Below, piece by piece: positions 54,527 through 63,665 of a stretch of DNA of 64,000 bases. The DNA comes from JBPRGG01 sp051418075 (lineage in GTDB: Bacteria > Bacteroidota > Bacteroidia > Cytophagales > Cyclobacteriaceae): NCBI GenBank assembly GCA_051418075.1, contig JBPRGG010000032.1, forward strand, positions 1 to 64,000, read 5' to 3'. Both the position numbers and the translations under genes were made by a program. Numbering within the stretch: position 1 is the stretch's first letter; each line of letters opens with the position of its first letter. The notes under the pieces are model-generated. The model ran no database searches, was not told where the DNA came from, and saw only the letters and a program-made list of their open reading frames with translations.

Positions 54527-55324
54527 CTAATTTCTTCTGAAAATATAACCTGTGGAAAAAGCATCAGCTCCATTCTCCTTAAGTATTTGTTGTGCTTGTT
54601 GGTTGCCCATTATAGCAGGGCCAAATTCCTCAATATTATATTCATGAGGTGTTCTGTACCATTCATTTAAATTCATTAATACCTGCACTTCCCAACTATC
54701 ATTATTAACGAAAAATGCTGAATTAGGTAATATAATTTCTATGAAATTTTCATGTAATTTACCATCCTTGGTTTGCAACCGGCCAAAGTGGGTGTTGAAG
54801 CTACCGGTAGAGCCATCTTCCTGTATAAAGCGTCCCTCAAATTTCATGTAATGATAGCCACCTCCCATAGGAATTGGCCATTCCATGTTGTTATTTTCCT
54901 GGGTAGCCGGAAGGCCAAATGACTTATTTTTCAGGGAATCAAGGCCAAAAATAAAGGAAATATAAGTATATTCCCCATTGGGAACATTGTCTATTATCAA
55001 CTGTCTGGTTTCAGGAAAATCGATATCTCTGTAATGAAAAGTATCAATTTCGAAGATCTCGCCGTCATATTGATGCAACACGATATCGGAAATATAATAC
55101 CTTAGGGTCATGACGCTGTAACGGTTTCCGGCATCATTGGCATAGCGAATATCATTATAAACCACCCCTTCTCCATCAATAGTATGATCAAAATTGAGAT
55201 ATAAAGTGTTAGTTTCAACGTTTAAGGTGTCATTTGAGACATCATCCTCATGTATTTTATCCTGGCAAGATAACAGGATGATACTGAAAGAAAAAATACT
55301 CAATCCGATAAGGGCCTTGTTCAT
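54527..55324 (-). CDS. MbnP-family copper-binding lipoprotein
   Basis: 265 residues. Lipoprotein signal (FSIILLSCQDK). Family features: LYLNFDHTIDGEG with an acid/His site, RYYISDIVLHQYDG, and WPIPMGGGYHYMKFEGRF with the Trp candidate for oxidation next to His. MbnP binds copper after its Trp becomes kynurenine through MbnH. It is the first gene of a three-gene set with the MbnH-like and lipocalin-like genes. Role in copper handling is inferred from family. Confidence 0.85.
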   Translation of the reverse strand: MNKALIGLSIFSFSIILLSCQDKIHEDDVSNDTLNVETNTLYLNFDHTIDGEGVVYNDIRYANDAGNRYSVMTLRYYISDIVLHQYDGEIFEIDTFHYRDIDFPETRQLIIDNVPNGEYTYISFIFGLDSLKNKSFGLPATQENNNMEWPIPMGGGYHYMKFEGRFIQEDGSTGSFNTHFGRLQTKDGKLHENFIEIILPNSAFFVNNDSWEVQVLMNLNEWYRTPHEYNIEEFGPAIMGNQQAQQILKENGADAFSTGYIFRRN

Positions 55325-55551
55325 ATTAGAGGGTTTTTAAATTATAACGTTCCTCTTGAGCTGTTTATTTATCTTTACATTAAAATTACAACATTGTTGC
55401 AAAAACCAGGAGTTAAGTTAAAAAATTAACTTATTATTAACAACTAAATTTATCCGGATTTTTTTTCATTTATCTTTAATAGAACCACTTCAGTTCATTT
55501 TTACAGCATAGTTAAATCAGGAACAAAATACAAATCTAAACAACAACAAAT

Positions 55552-55585
55552 AAAAAAAAACTGACCGGGATCATACCTGGTCAGT
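55552..55585 (-). terminator. strong intrinsic terminator of the DUF1080 gene
   Basis: ACTGACC (55560-55566) pairs with GGTCAGT (55579-55585), extended inside by three pairs, then nine T on the minus strand. The rest of the 289 bp between this gene and the MbnP-like gene (55325-55613) holds nothing else I can support. Confidence 0.92.
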
Positions 55586-55613
55586 CTTTTCAAAATATAA
55601 ATAAAATGTGTCT

Positions 55614-57008
55614 TTACATGGCCTGTTCAGAAAGGTCAAGTATTTTAATGCTTCGGAACGATACCCTGTTACCATGGTCCTGTAACAGGATATGGCCTTT
55701 TTCTGCTTCTCCGAAATTATCCCATTTGGCATACTTGCTTTCAGATACAAGTTTTCGGAATTCTTCACTTCCTCTTTCAAATTCTAAAACTTTACGTCCA
55801 TTGAGCCAGTGTTCAACCTTATTATCCTTGGAAATGATCATGGCCTGATTCCATTCCCCGATTTTTTTTGCCCGCTTTTCCTCAGCTTTTATCAGATCAT
55901 AAAGAGAGGCAAGTGTCCTGGAACCTTCATGATTTCCCAGTTTGGCATCCGGATGAACTTCATCATCCAGGATCTGGTATTCCAATCCAATAGCAGAACC
56001 TCTGGTTTGCTCATTTTCAGTAACAAAATATTTAATGCCACTATTGGCACCTTCCGTCAGTTTAAAATCTACCTTAAAGATGAAATCACTGTATTCATTT
56101 TCAGTTACAATGTCACCACCATGCTGAGATTCAGCGCCACCGGAAGCTAAAACTGTAAGGTTACCGTCTTCCACTTCCCAACCCATTTCCGGAAAACTTT
56201 CCTGGTGGGCACCTCTCCAATGGTCTGTAGAATTTCCATCAAACAATAATTTCCAGCCATCCGCTTTTTCTTTTTCTGTTAATTCGTTTATCAGGTAGCT
56301 GATTTCCATGGCATCAGATTCCATTTGATATTTCTCCAAAGAATCTGTCATGATCCGGATATTCCTCCAGCGTACCTGAACACCTTCTTTTTGGGGATCA
56401 TCGCCCACTCCATGTACCTGTAAAGCAATAAATCCGGTAGGAGTCAAATCATCTACCAGGTTGGCTGCTGGCACCCCATTGATCCAGGTCTGGATATGAT
56501 GCCCAATGGCTTCTACCCGGTATTTATTCCATTCTCCCTGCTTAAAAGCATTGCGGGCAGCTTCATTTTGGCTTAAATCATATAACCATCCTCTTCTGGC
56601 TTCATCATAAATTCCACCACTGTAAGCTCTTGGTGAAGGATCAATTTCCACCTGGTAGCCATGCACTCTGCCATCACGGTATTCCGGAATGCTATTGCTC
56701 CTGATTTGAATACCTGAATTTAAAAGGCTATCTACTTTATATTCCACCTCAAATATAAAGTCACCATAATTTTCATTAGTACAGAGAAAACTGTTAGGAG
56801 TACCCAAAACGGTAGAACCCACTATTTCTCCATTTTCCACTGTATAAATGGCTTCTCCACCCCTTTGGGTCCACCCTTCAAGGTTTTCACCATCAAAAAG
56901 GCTTTCCCAGGGTCCGTCATAGGCTTGTTGTGGAGCATCACAAGCATACATTGAGACAAATGCCAACAGGATAAGGCTCAATCTTTTAAAGTTACTGATC
57001 AAGTTCAT
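55614..57008 (-). CDS. double DUF1080 (3-keto-disaccharide hydrolase-type) lipoprotein
   Basis: 464 residues. Lipoprotein signal (AFVSMYACDAP). Two DUF1080 jelly-roll domains of about 200 residues each, at about 30-225 (WESLFDGENLEGW ... GVQVRWRNIRIM) and 245-460 (WKLLFDGNSTDHW ... VSFRSIKILDL). The family includes hydrolases of 3-keto-sugars and glucan-related lectin-like enzymes. It is transcribed toward the MbnP-like gene and away from the divergent sulfatase cluster, with which it likely shares function. Confidence 0.9.
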   Translation of the reverse strand: MNLISNFKRLSLILLAFVSMYACDAPQQAYDGPWESLFDGENLEGWTQRGGEAIYTVENGEIVGSTVLGTPNSFLCTNENYGDFIFEVEYKVDSLLNSGIQIRSNSIPEYRDGRVHGYQVEIDPSPRAYSGGIYDEARRGWLYDLSQNEAARNAFKQGEWNKYRVEAIGHHIQTWINGVPAANLVDDLTPTGFIALQVHGVGDDPQKEGVQVRWRNIRIMTDSLEKYQMESDAMEISYLINELTEKEKADGWKLLFDGNSTDHWRGAHQESFPEMGWEVEDGNLTVLASGGAESQHGGDIVTENEYSDFIFKVDFKLTEGANSGIKYFVTENEQTRGSAIGLEYQILDDEVHPDAKLGNHEGSRTLASLYDLIKAEEKRAKKIGEWNQAMIISKDNKVEHWLNGRKVLEFERGSEEFRKLVSESKYAKWDNFGEAEKGHILLQDHGNRVSFRSIKILDLSEQAM

Positions 57009-57158
57009 ATTTAAATAATTTGGTTTTGATATAGTTATTACACTGGTAAATCCAATGAATGCAAACGTGAAACTAATATACCTAATATTTTAATAGAATA
57101 AAATAATTGCACCGGAAATATGCCAGGCAGAATAAAAATATTGCACCTGATAAGCCAT

Positions 57159-57189
57159 TTTGATTCAAAATACTTTGGTTTTTATTTTG
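57159..57189 (+). promoter_or_regulatory. promoter of the sulfatase/GH78 cluster
   Basis: TTTG (57159-57162), a 19-nt spacer and TTATTTTG (57182-57189) resemble the Bacteroidota -33/-7 promoter at the right spacing; 53 bp before the sulfatase start. Confidence 0.5.
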
Positions 57190-57241
57190 GCACAATGCTT
57201 AAATTAATATATTTAAACCAACAGATATAATTAATACAATC

Positions 57242-58834
57242 ATGAGAAATACAGGGATCATTATTATTATTATAATTACTTGTTTTGCCTTCAGTTGCCA
57301 ATCCCCTAATCAGGATAAGACTTCAGATGCTAAAACAGAATACCAGCGGCCCAACATCTTGTTTGCCATCAGTGACGATCAGTCGTTTCCTTATGCCTCA
57401 GCCTATGGTGATCAGACAGTGAACACCCCCGCTTTTGACAAAGTAGCTTCCGAAGGTGTATTATTTACCAATGCATTTGTAGCGTCACCCGGTTGTAGCC
57501 CTTCACGAGCCGCCTTTCTGACCGGCAGGTATCCCTGGCAAATTGAACAAGCCGGTACGCATGGCAGTTCGTTCCCAACTAAATATGTAGTCTTTCCTGA
57601 TCTGCTGGAAGAGGCCGGATATTTCATCGGGGCTACCGGTAAGGCCTGGTCTCCGGGCAATTGGGAAATTAGCGGCCGCACCCGCAATCCAGTTGGACCT
57701 AAATATGATTCTATCCGATTGGATCCACCCTATGATTATATCAGCAATATTGATTATTCAGCTAATTTTGAGCATTTTCTTTCTCAACGCCCCAAAGGCC
57801 AGCCATTTTTCTTTTGGTATGGGGCTTCTGAGCCCCACCGGGCTTTTGAAAAAGGTATAGGATACAAAGAAGGGAAAACGGACGACCAGGCTACCGTGCC
57901 GGATTTTTTACCTGATCAGCATGAGATCAGAAGTGATTTGCTGGATTATGCTGTAGAAATTGAATGGTTTGACCATCATCTGGATAGCATGATCGCTCTG
58001 CTGGAAAAAACCGGTGAATTAGAAAACACCCTGATCATTGTTACTTCAGACAATGGCATGGCCTTTCCCCGGGCCAAAGCCAATTTATTTGAATATGGCA
58101 TACACGTACCGTTAGCTATTCGCTGGGGCAATCAAATTCCCAGAGGACGAAAAATTGAAGACCCGGTCAGCCTGGTCGACATCACCAAAACCATATACAG
58201 CGCCTCCAAAACTGCTTTTCCCGGAAAATACGACCTGTCAGGAAAGGATATTTTACCCTGGTTGCGATCAAATGAAAGCGGTGTAATAGACTCTGCCAAA
58301 GTAATCTATGCCGGGAGGGAAAGGCATTCCAGTTCCCGCTGGAATAATCTCACTTATCCTCAAAGAGCCATTCGCACGCATCAATATCTCTATATCCGAA
58401 ATTTTAAACCGGAAAGATGGCCAGCCGGTGCCCCCCAAAAGTATGACAGTGATAGCCTTTTAGGACCTCAACATGGTGGTTATCATGATATTGATGCTGC
58501 TCCTTCACTGGATTACCTGATCGAAAACCGTAATTCTCCAGAAATTGGCCAGTATTTCCACCTGGCAGTCGACAGAAGGCCCCCGGAAGAATTATATGAT
58601 ATTGAAAATGATCCGGCCTGCTTGACTAACCTGGCCCGGCATCATGATTTTCAACATGTTAAAAAACAACTTGCAAGCCAGTTGGGTGGATATCTGATGG
58701 TTACAGAAGATCCCAGAGTTACAGGTCAGGGAGATCTATGGGAGTCTTATCCCCGACTGCGAGGATCCATTCGAAAATTCCCCCAACCTGACTGGGCTGA
58801 TTCCGAAAATAACATGGATTATTTAAACCGGTAA
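57242..58834 (+). CDS. type I sulfatase (lipoprotein)
   Basis: 530 residues. Lipoprotein signal (Cys in FAFSCQS). Metal site DD at about 45-46, and the catalytic CSPSRAAFLTGR with Cys85, which must be converted to formylglycine by a maturase not in the window. A conserved SDNGMAF and HG/GK set are also present. It removes sulfate esters from carbohydrates in the periplasm. The two GH78 genes follow directly, the first after 10 bp, suggesting a sulfated rhamnose-containing substrate. Confidence 0.93.
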   Translation: MRNTGIIIIIIITCFAFSCQSPNQDKTSDAKTEYQRPNILFAISDDQSFPYASAYGDQTVNTPAFDKVASEGVLFTNAFVASPGCSPSRAAFLTGRYPWQIEQAGTHGSSFPTKYVVFPDLLEEAGYFIGATGKAWSPGNWEISGRTRNPVGPKYDSIRLDPPYDYISNIDYSANFEHFLSQRPKGQPFFFWYGASEPHRAFEKGIGYKEGKTDDQATVPDFLPDQHEIRSDLLDYAVEIEWFDHHLDSMIALLEKTGELENTLIIVTSDNGMAFPRAKANLFEYGIHVPLAIRWGNQIPRGRKIEDPVSLVDITKTIYSASKTAFPGKYDLSGKDILPWLRSNESGVIDSAKVIYAGRERHSSSRWNNLTYPQRAIRTHQYLYIRNFKPERWPAGAPQKYDSDSLLGPQHGGYHDIDAAPSLDYLIENRNSPEIGQYFHLAVDRRPPEELYDIENDPACLTNLARHHDFQHVKKQLASQLGGYLMVTEDPRVTGQGDLWESYPRLRGSIRKFPQPDWADSENNMDYLNR

Positions 58835-58844
58835 ACCAAAATTT

Positions 58845-61259
58845 ATGAAAAAGTCTTTCGTCATTATATTATTGCTGATCTTTTGGGGAGAAAAGACATC
58901 TTCCCAGGTGAGACAGCTAACAAAACAGGTGAACCCTGAACTGTTACAATCACACTGGACAGGCTTCTGGATTGCACCGCCTGAAGTTTCTCTCAAAGAT
59001 TATGGGGTGTATTTATTCAGAAAAAACTTTATTTTAGACACTAAACCCACTGAATTCATTATCAACATATCTGCCGATAACCGCTATAATTTATTTGTGA
59101 ACGGAAAATACCTATGCAATGGCCCCTCAAGGGGAGACTTATTTAACTGGCGGTTTGAAACCATCGATATTGCCCCCTTTCTCCATCAGGGAGAAAACCT
59201 GATAGCAGCTGAGGTTTGGAATTATGGCAAATATATCCCCTGGGCTCAGATTTCAGATCGTACCGGGTTCCTGGTGCAGGGAAATTCGGCCGATGAGCAT
59301 ATAGTGAATACCAATAGCAGCTGGAAAGTCATTCAGAACCAGGCTTTCGAGCCTTATTTAGCCGGTCAGGCTGACCTAAACCAGTTTATTGTGGTGGGTC
59401 CAGGAGATCAGATTGATGGCTCAAAATATCCGTGGGGATGGCAAAACCCTGATTTTGATGATGAAAACTGGCAAACACCACTGGCACTGAACAATGCGGC
59501 GCCTCCTGGAGTAGGTACTGATTTATTCTGGATGATGGTACCCCGAACCATACCCCTGATGGAAGAAAACACACTAAGGATGTCTTCTGTACGTCGTTCT
59601 GAAGGTATAAAAATTCCAGATGGCTTTTTAAACGGGGACTCTCCACTGAAAGTAGGACCTGACCAGCAGATTTCCTTCCTGATAGATCAAACTTACCTCA
59701 CCACGGCATATCCGGAAATTATCCTATCCGGTGGAAAAGGGGCAGCAGTAAGGTTGACCTATGGCGAAGCACTTTTCCAGGAAAATGGAGATAAAGGCAA
59801 CCGGAATGTCATAGAAGGAAAGCAGCTTAAAGGATACCGTGACTTATTTATCGCTGATGGTGGTGAAGAACGGAGATTCAGACCTTTATGGTTCCGCACT
59901 TACCGGTATATCAAAGTGGATGTAACCACTAAATCAGAACCATTGACCATTCATGACCTTTATGGCATATTTACCGCCTATCCATTTGAAGAAAATGGAT
60001 ATTTTTCTGCTGATGATCGTTCATTGCAGGATATCTGGCAAACAGGATGGCGAACGGCCCGTCTATGTGCTGGTGAAACTTATTTCGATTGCCCTTACTA
60101 TGAACAGTTGCAATATGTGGGAGACACCCGCATTCAGGCTCTGATCAGTCTGTATGTCTCTGGTGATGACCGTTTAATGAAAAAAGCCATTTCCTTATTT
60201 GATAATTCCCGCTTACCCAATGGATTGACTCAGAGCAGGTATCCTTCCAGCAGCCCTCAGGTGATCCCCCCCTATTCACTTTTTTGGATCTCCATGATCT
60301 ATGATTATTGGATGCACCGGGATGACCCTGAATTTGTAAAGTCTTTTCTGTTTGGAATTCAGGGTGTACTTTATTGGTATGAACAACATTTAGGAGAAAA
60401 TGGCTTACTGGGTCCCATGCCCTGGTGGAACTTCGTAGACTGGACAGAAGAATGGCCCTGGGTCACAGAAAAAAGAATTGGTGGAGTTCCTGAAGGTGGC
60501 AGTTTGAACAAGGGTAATTCATCCATCATTACCCTGCAATATGTTTATAACCTCGATTATGCGGCAGAATTGTTTGCGTTCTTTGGTAATGATTATCTGG
60601 CCAACCATTACCGAACCCTGTCAGAAAAGACCAAGGAAGCTTTGGTCAGAGCATGTTGGGATACAGAAAAAGGCTTTTTTGCTGACACACCAAAAAAAAC
60701 AGTCTTTAGTCAGCATGCCAATATAATGGCTGTTTTGGTAGATTTGATCCCTGCTTCTGACCAAAACGCATTTATGACCAAAGTCCTGAACCACCCTGAC
60801 CTGATCCAAACAACCTTTTATTATAAATTTTACCAGGTGAGAGCCATGAAAAAAGCAGGCCTGGGAGATCAATATGTAGAAAGTCTGGATCCCTGGAGAA
60901 ATATGCTGGACTTAGGATTAACCACCTTTGCCGAAAAACCTGATCCTACCCGATCAGATTGTCACGCCTGGAGCGCCAGTCCTAATTATGACCTTTTATC
61001 TACTGTGTGCGGCATTGAACCCGATGCACCTGGATTTAAATCAGTCAGTATAACGCCCCACCTGGGAAGACTTAAGCAAGTACAAGGCGGCATTCCACAT
61101 CCCATGGGTGAAATAAAGGTGGAACTGCAGCAAACTGACCAGGGTTTAACCGGAACAGTAGAGTTACCACAGCAGCTTAAAGGAACATTTTCCTGGAATC
61201 AAACAGCTGTTGCTTTAAATGGTGGAAGGCAGCATATTGAAATCAAAAAGAATGAATAG
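58845..61259 (+). CDS. GH78 alpha-L-rhamnosidase-like enzyme, copy 1
   Basis: 804 residues with a signal peptide (to about residue 21, SSQ). N-terminal carbohydrate-binding beta domains (VSADNR-type NISADNRYNLFVNGKYLCNGP), then an alpha/alpha-barrel with the signature DCPYYEQLQYVGDTRIQ, where Glu is the likely general acid, and HAWSASPNYDLLSTV near the C-terminus. Members hydrolyse alpha-L-rhamnosides by inversion. It overlaps the second copy by 8 bp (ATGAATAG), and the two are clearly duplicates. Confidence 0.9.
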   Translation: MKKSFVIILLLIFWGEKTSSQVRQLTKQVNPELLQSHWTGFWIAPPEVSLKDYGVYLFRKNFILDTKPTEFIINISADNRYNLFVNGKYLCNGPSRGDLFNWRFETIDIAPFLHQGENLIAAEVWNYGKYIPWAQISDRTGFLVQGNSADEHIVNTNSSWKVIQNQAFEPYLAGQADLNQFIVVGPGDQIDGSKYPWGWQNPDFDDENWQTPLALNNAAPPGVGTDLFWMMVPRTIPLMEENTLRMSSVRRSEGIKIPDGFLNGDSPLKVGPDQQISFLIDQTYLTTAYPEIILSGGKGAAVRLTYGEALFQENGDKGNRNVIEGKQLKGYRDLFIADGGEERRFRPLWFRTYRYIKVDVTTKSEPLTIHDLYGIFTAYPFEENGYFSADDRSLQDIWQTGWRTARLCAGETYFDCPYYEQLQYVGDTRIQALISLYVSGDDRLMKKAISLFDNSRLPNGLTQSRYPSSSPQVIPPYSLFWISMIYDYWMHRDDPEFVKSFLFGIQGVLYWYEQHLGENGLLGPMPWWNFVDWTEEWPWVTEKRIGGVPEGGSLNKGNSSIITLQYVYNLDYAAELFAFFGNDYLANHYRTLSEKTKEALVRACWDTEKGFFADTPKKTVFSQHANIMAVLVDLIPASDQNAFMTKVLNHPDLIQTTFYYKFYQVRAMKKAGLGDQYVESLDPWRNMLDLGLTTFAEKPDPTRSDCHAWSASPNYDLLSTVCGIEPDAPGFKSVSITPHLGRLKQVQGGIPHPMGEIKVELQQTDQGLTGTVELPQQLKGTFSWNQTAVALNGGRQHIEIKKNE

Positions 61260-63639
61260 AAAGAGCCTGGTTATATTCCTGATCTTCATATCAATAAGAG
61301 GCTGGACCCAGGAACATCTGGATCAAATCAATCCGGACCTGTTACAGGAAAGATGGCAGGCCCAATGGATACAACATCCTGAGGCTGATGCCAATGCCTT
61401 TGGAGTCTATCATTTCAGAAAGTCCTTTGAACTGGAAAAAGTTCCGGAACAATTTATGGTACATGTTTCCGCCGATAACAGATACACATTATTTGTTAAC
61501 GGAAAACAGGTTTGTTTTGGACCGGCCCGGGGCGACAGAATGCACTGGTATTTTGAAACTGTAGATCTTAAACCTTTTTTACGAAAAGGAACCAATTTAC
61601 TGGCTGCCCAGGTTTGGAATTTTGCTGATCATCGTCCCCTGGCCCAGATCACTTACCAGACTGCATTTATTTTACAAGGCAACAGGGAAACGGAAGCAAT
61701 AGTAAATACCGACAATACCTGGAAAGTAATGCAAAACCAGAGCTATCAACCCATTCCGGTAGACTGGACCATGATCCGGGGTTATTATGCAGTTGGGGCC
61801 ACTGAAAAAGTAGATGGGGCAAAGTATCCCTGGGGCTGGCAAAATTTAGATTATGATGATGGTGAATGGCTTACTCCAAAAAATATTGGCTATGGAGGGC
61901 AGGGAGTGCCTTTTGGTTTTAAACAATATTCGGCTATGAGTGCCTGGCAATTATTACCCAGAGATATTCCCATGATGACCCAGCAACAGGAGCGTATTTT
62001 AAAGATCATCAGAACCAATCACGAAAAGATACACCCAGGATTTATTCGAGGTTCGGAACCATTGATCATACCTGCTAATTCCCAGGTAAGTATCCTTTTG
62101 GATCAGACCTATCTTACCACCACCTATCCAGAGTTGGTGGTGGATAAGGGGAAAAACAGTGAGATCAGGATCACTTATGCCGAAGCACTGGTTGATGATG
62201 ACTTCAAAAAAGGCAATCGTAATATCACGACCGGTAAAAAGATCTTTGGCATCTATGACATCTTTTACCCTGAAGGTAAGGAAGTTACCTATCGTCCTTT
62301 ATGGACCAGGACCTATCGTTATTTACAATTAGATATTACCACCAGGGAGCAGCCTCTGGAGATCAAAGATCTGTATGGCATTTATACAGCTTATCCTTTT
62401 GAGGAACAAGCCGTATTTGCAACCGGATCAGAAAAGCTGGATCAGATCTGGCAGGTGGGATGGCGAACCGCTAAACTATGTGCCACTGAAACCTATATGG
62501 ATTGCCCCTATTATGAACAGTTGCAATATGTGGGAGATACGCGGCTTCAAGCTTTAATTTCTCTTTTAGTAGCCGGAGATGACCGTTTAATGAGAAAAGC
62601 GATCAAGCAATTTTACTGGTCTATGTATTATGAAGGGATCACCCTGAGCCGGCATCCCACCTACATTCCCCAGGTCACACCAACTTATTCCTTAATTTGG
62701 GTAATGATGGTACATGATTTTATGATGTATCGTGACGATCCGGATTTCATTAAACAATTCCTGCCTGCTGTAAAGAATATCCTGCAATGGTTTGAGCGCT
62801 ATCTGGATCATACTGATCTGCTTGGTCCACTACCCTGGGTTAATTATATGGATGCTGCTGAAGGGTTTACTTCTGGCACTCCCCCCTATTTACATGAGGG
62901 ACACAGTATTCAGATTAGCCTTTTGTTCAGCCTGAGTTTAGATCATGCAGCGGAAATTTTCGAATTGTTCGATCAGAGCCATCAAGCGGACCAGTATTCG
63001 GGTTTATCATCCAGATTGAAAAAAGCCGCTTACCAATCCGGTTATAATAGCCAAACCGGATTAATGGCAGAAACGCCGGCCCAAAAGTACTGGACCCAGC
63101 ATACCAATATCCTGGCTATCTTAACCGATGCAATTCCGGCGGAAGAACAACAGGCTTTGATGAAAAGAATTTTAACTGATGAAAAGCTTATACAGGCAGA
63201 GATCTATTTTCAATATTACTTGTTTCAAGCTATGAAAAAATCAGGGCTGGGCAATGAGTATCTAAACCATTTGGATAAATGGGAGTATATGCTGAATAAA
63301 GGACTCACTACTTTTGCTGAACATACAATAGAAGCGCGTTCAGATTGTCATGCCTGGAGTGCGCATCCAATAATTGATTTTATCAATACTGTAGCAGGAG
63401 TTAACCCTGCCCAACCTGGTTTTAAAAAAGTAGTGATCCAGCCTCACATGGGTATCTTAAAACAATTAAAAACAGTAGTACCACATCCTTTAGGATTGAT
63501 TAAGTTGGAACTTGAAAGAACAGGAAACGATGGTGTGCAGGCTATTGTATGGCTACCGGACAACCTTTATGGTACTTTTGTCTGGAAAGAGCAGGAAAAA
63601 ACACTTAAACCAGGTCAGCAAAGGATCAGTTTCAAATAA
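61252..63639 (+). CDS. GH78 alpha-L-rhamnosidase-like enzyme, copy 2
   Basis: About 795 residues from the ATG at 61252 (MNRKSLVIFLIFISIRGWTQ), which overlaps the previous stop; an upstream in-frame ATG at 61219 would lie inside copy 1. Same domain plan as copy 1: VSADNRYTLFVNGKQVCFGP and DCPYYEQLQYVGDTRLQ are nearly identical, other parts differ. The overlap indicates translational coupling. Sequence divergence suggests the two copies act on different linkages or sites of one glycan. Confidence 0.9.
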   Translation: MNRKSLVIFLIFISIRGWTQEHLDQINPDLLQERWQAQWIQHPEADANAFGVYHFRKSFELEKVPEQFMVHVSADNRYTLFVNGKQVCFGPARGDRMHWYFETVDLKPFLRKGTNLLAAQVWNFADHRPLAQITYQTAFILQGNRETEAIVNTDNTWKVMQNQSYQPIPVDWTMIRGYYAVGATEKVDGAKYPWGWQNLDYDDGEWLTPKNIGYGGQGVPFGFKQYSAMSAWQLLPRDIPMMTQQQERILKIIRTNHEKIHPGFIRGSEPLIIPANSQVSILLDQTYLTTTYPELVVDKGKNSEIRITYAEALVDDDFKKGNRNITTGKKIFGIYDIFYPEGKEVTYRPLWTRTYRYLQLDITTREQPLEIKDLYGIYTAYPFEEQAVFATGSEKLDQIWQVGWRTAKLCATETYMDCPYYEQLQYVGDTRLQALISLLVAGDDRLMRKAIKQFYWSMYYEGITLSRHPTYIPQVTPTYSLIWVMMVHDFMMYRDDPDFIKQFLPAVKNILQWFERYLDHTDLLGPLPWVNYMDAAEGFTSGTPPYLHEGHSIQISLLFSLSLDHAAEIFELFDQSHQADQYSGLSSRLKKAAYQSGYNSQTGLMAETPAQKYWTQHTNILAILTDAIPAEEQQALMKRILTDEKLIQAEIYFQYYLFQAMKKSGLGNEYLNHLDKWEYMLNKGLTTFAEHTIEARSDCHAWSAHPIIDFINTVAGVNPAQPGFKKVVIQPHMGILKQLKTVVPHPLGLIKLELERTGNDGVQAIVWLPDNLYGTFVWKEQEKTLKPGQQRISFK

Positions 63640-63665
63640 ATTTAACTTAAACCTTCATTCCCATC

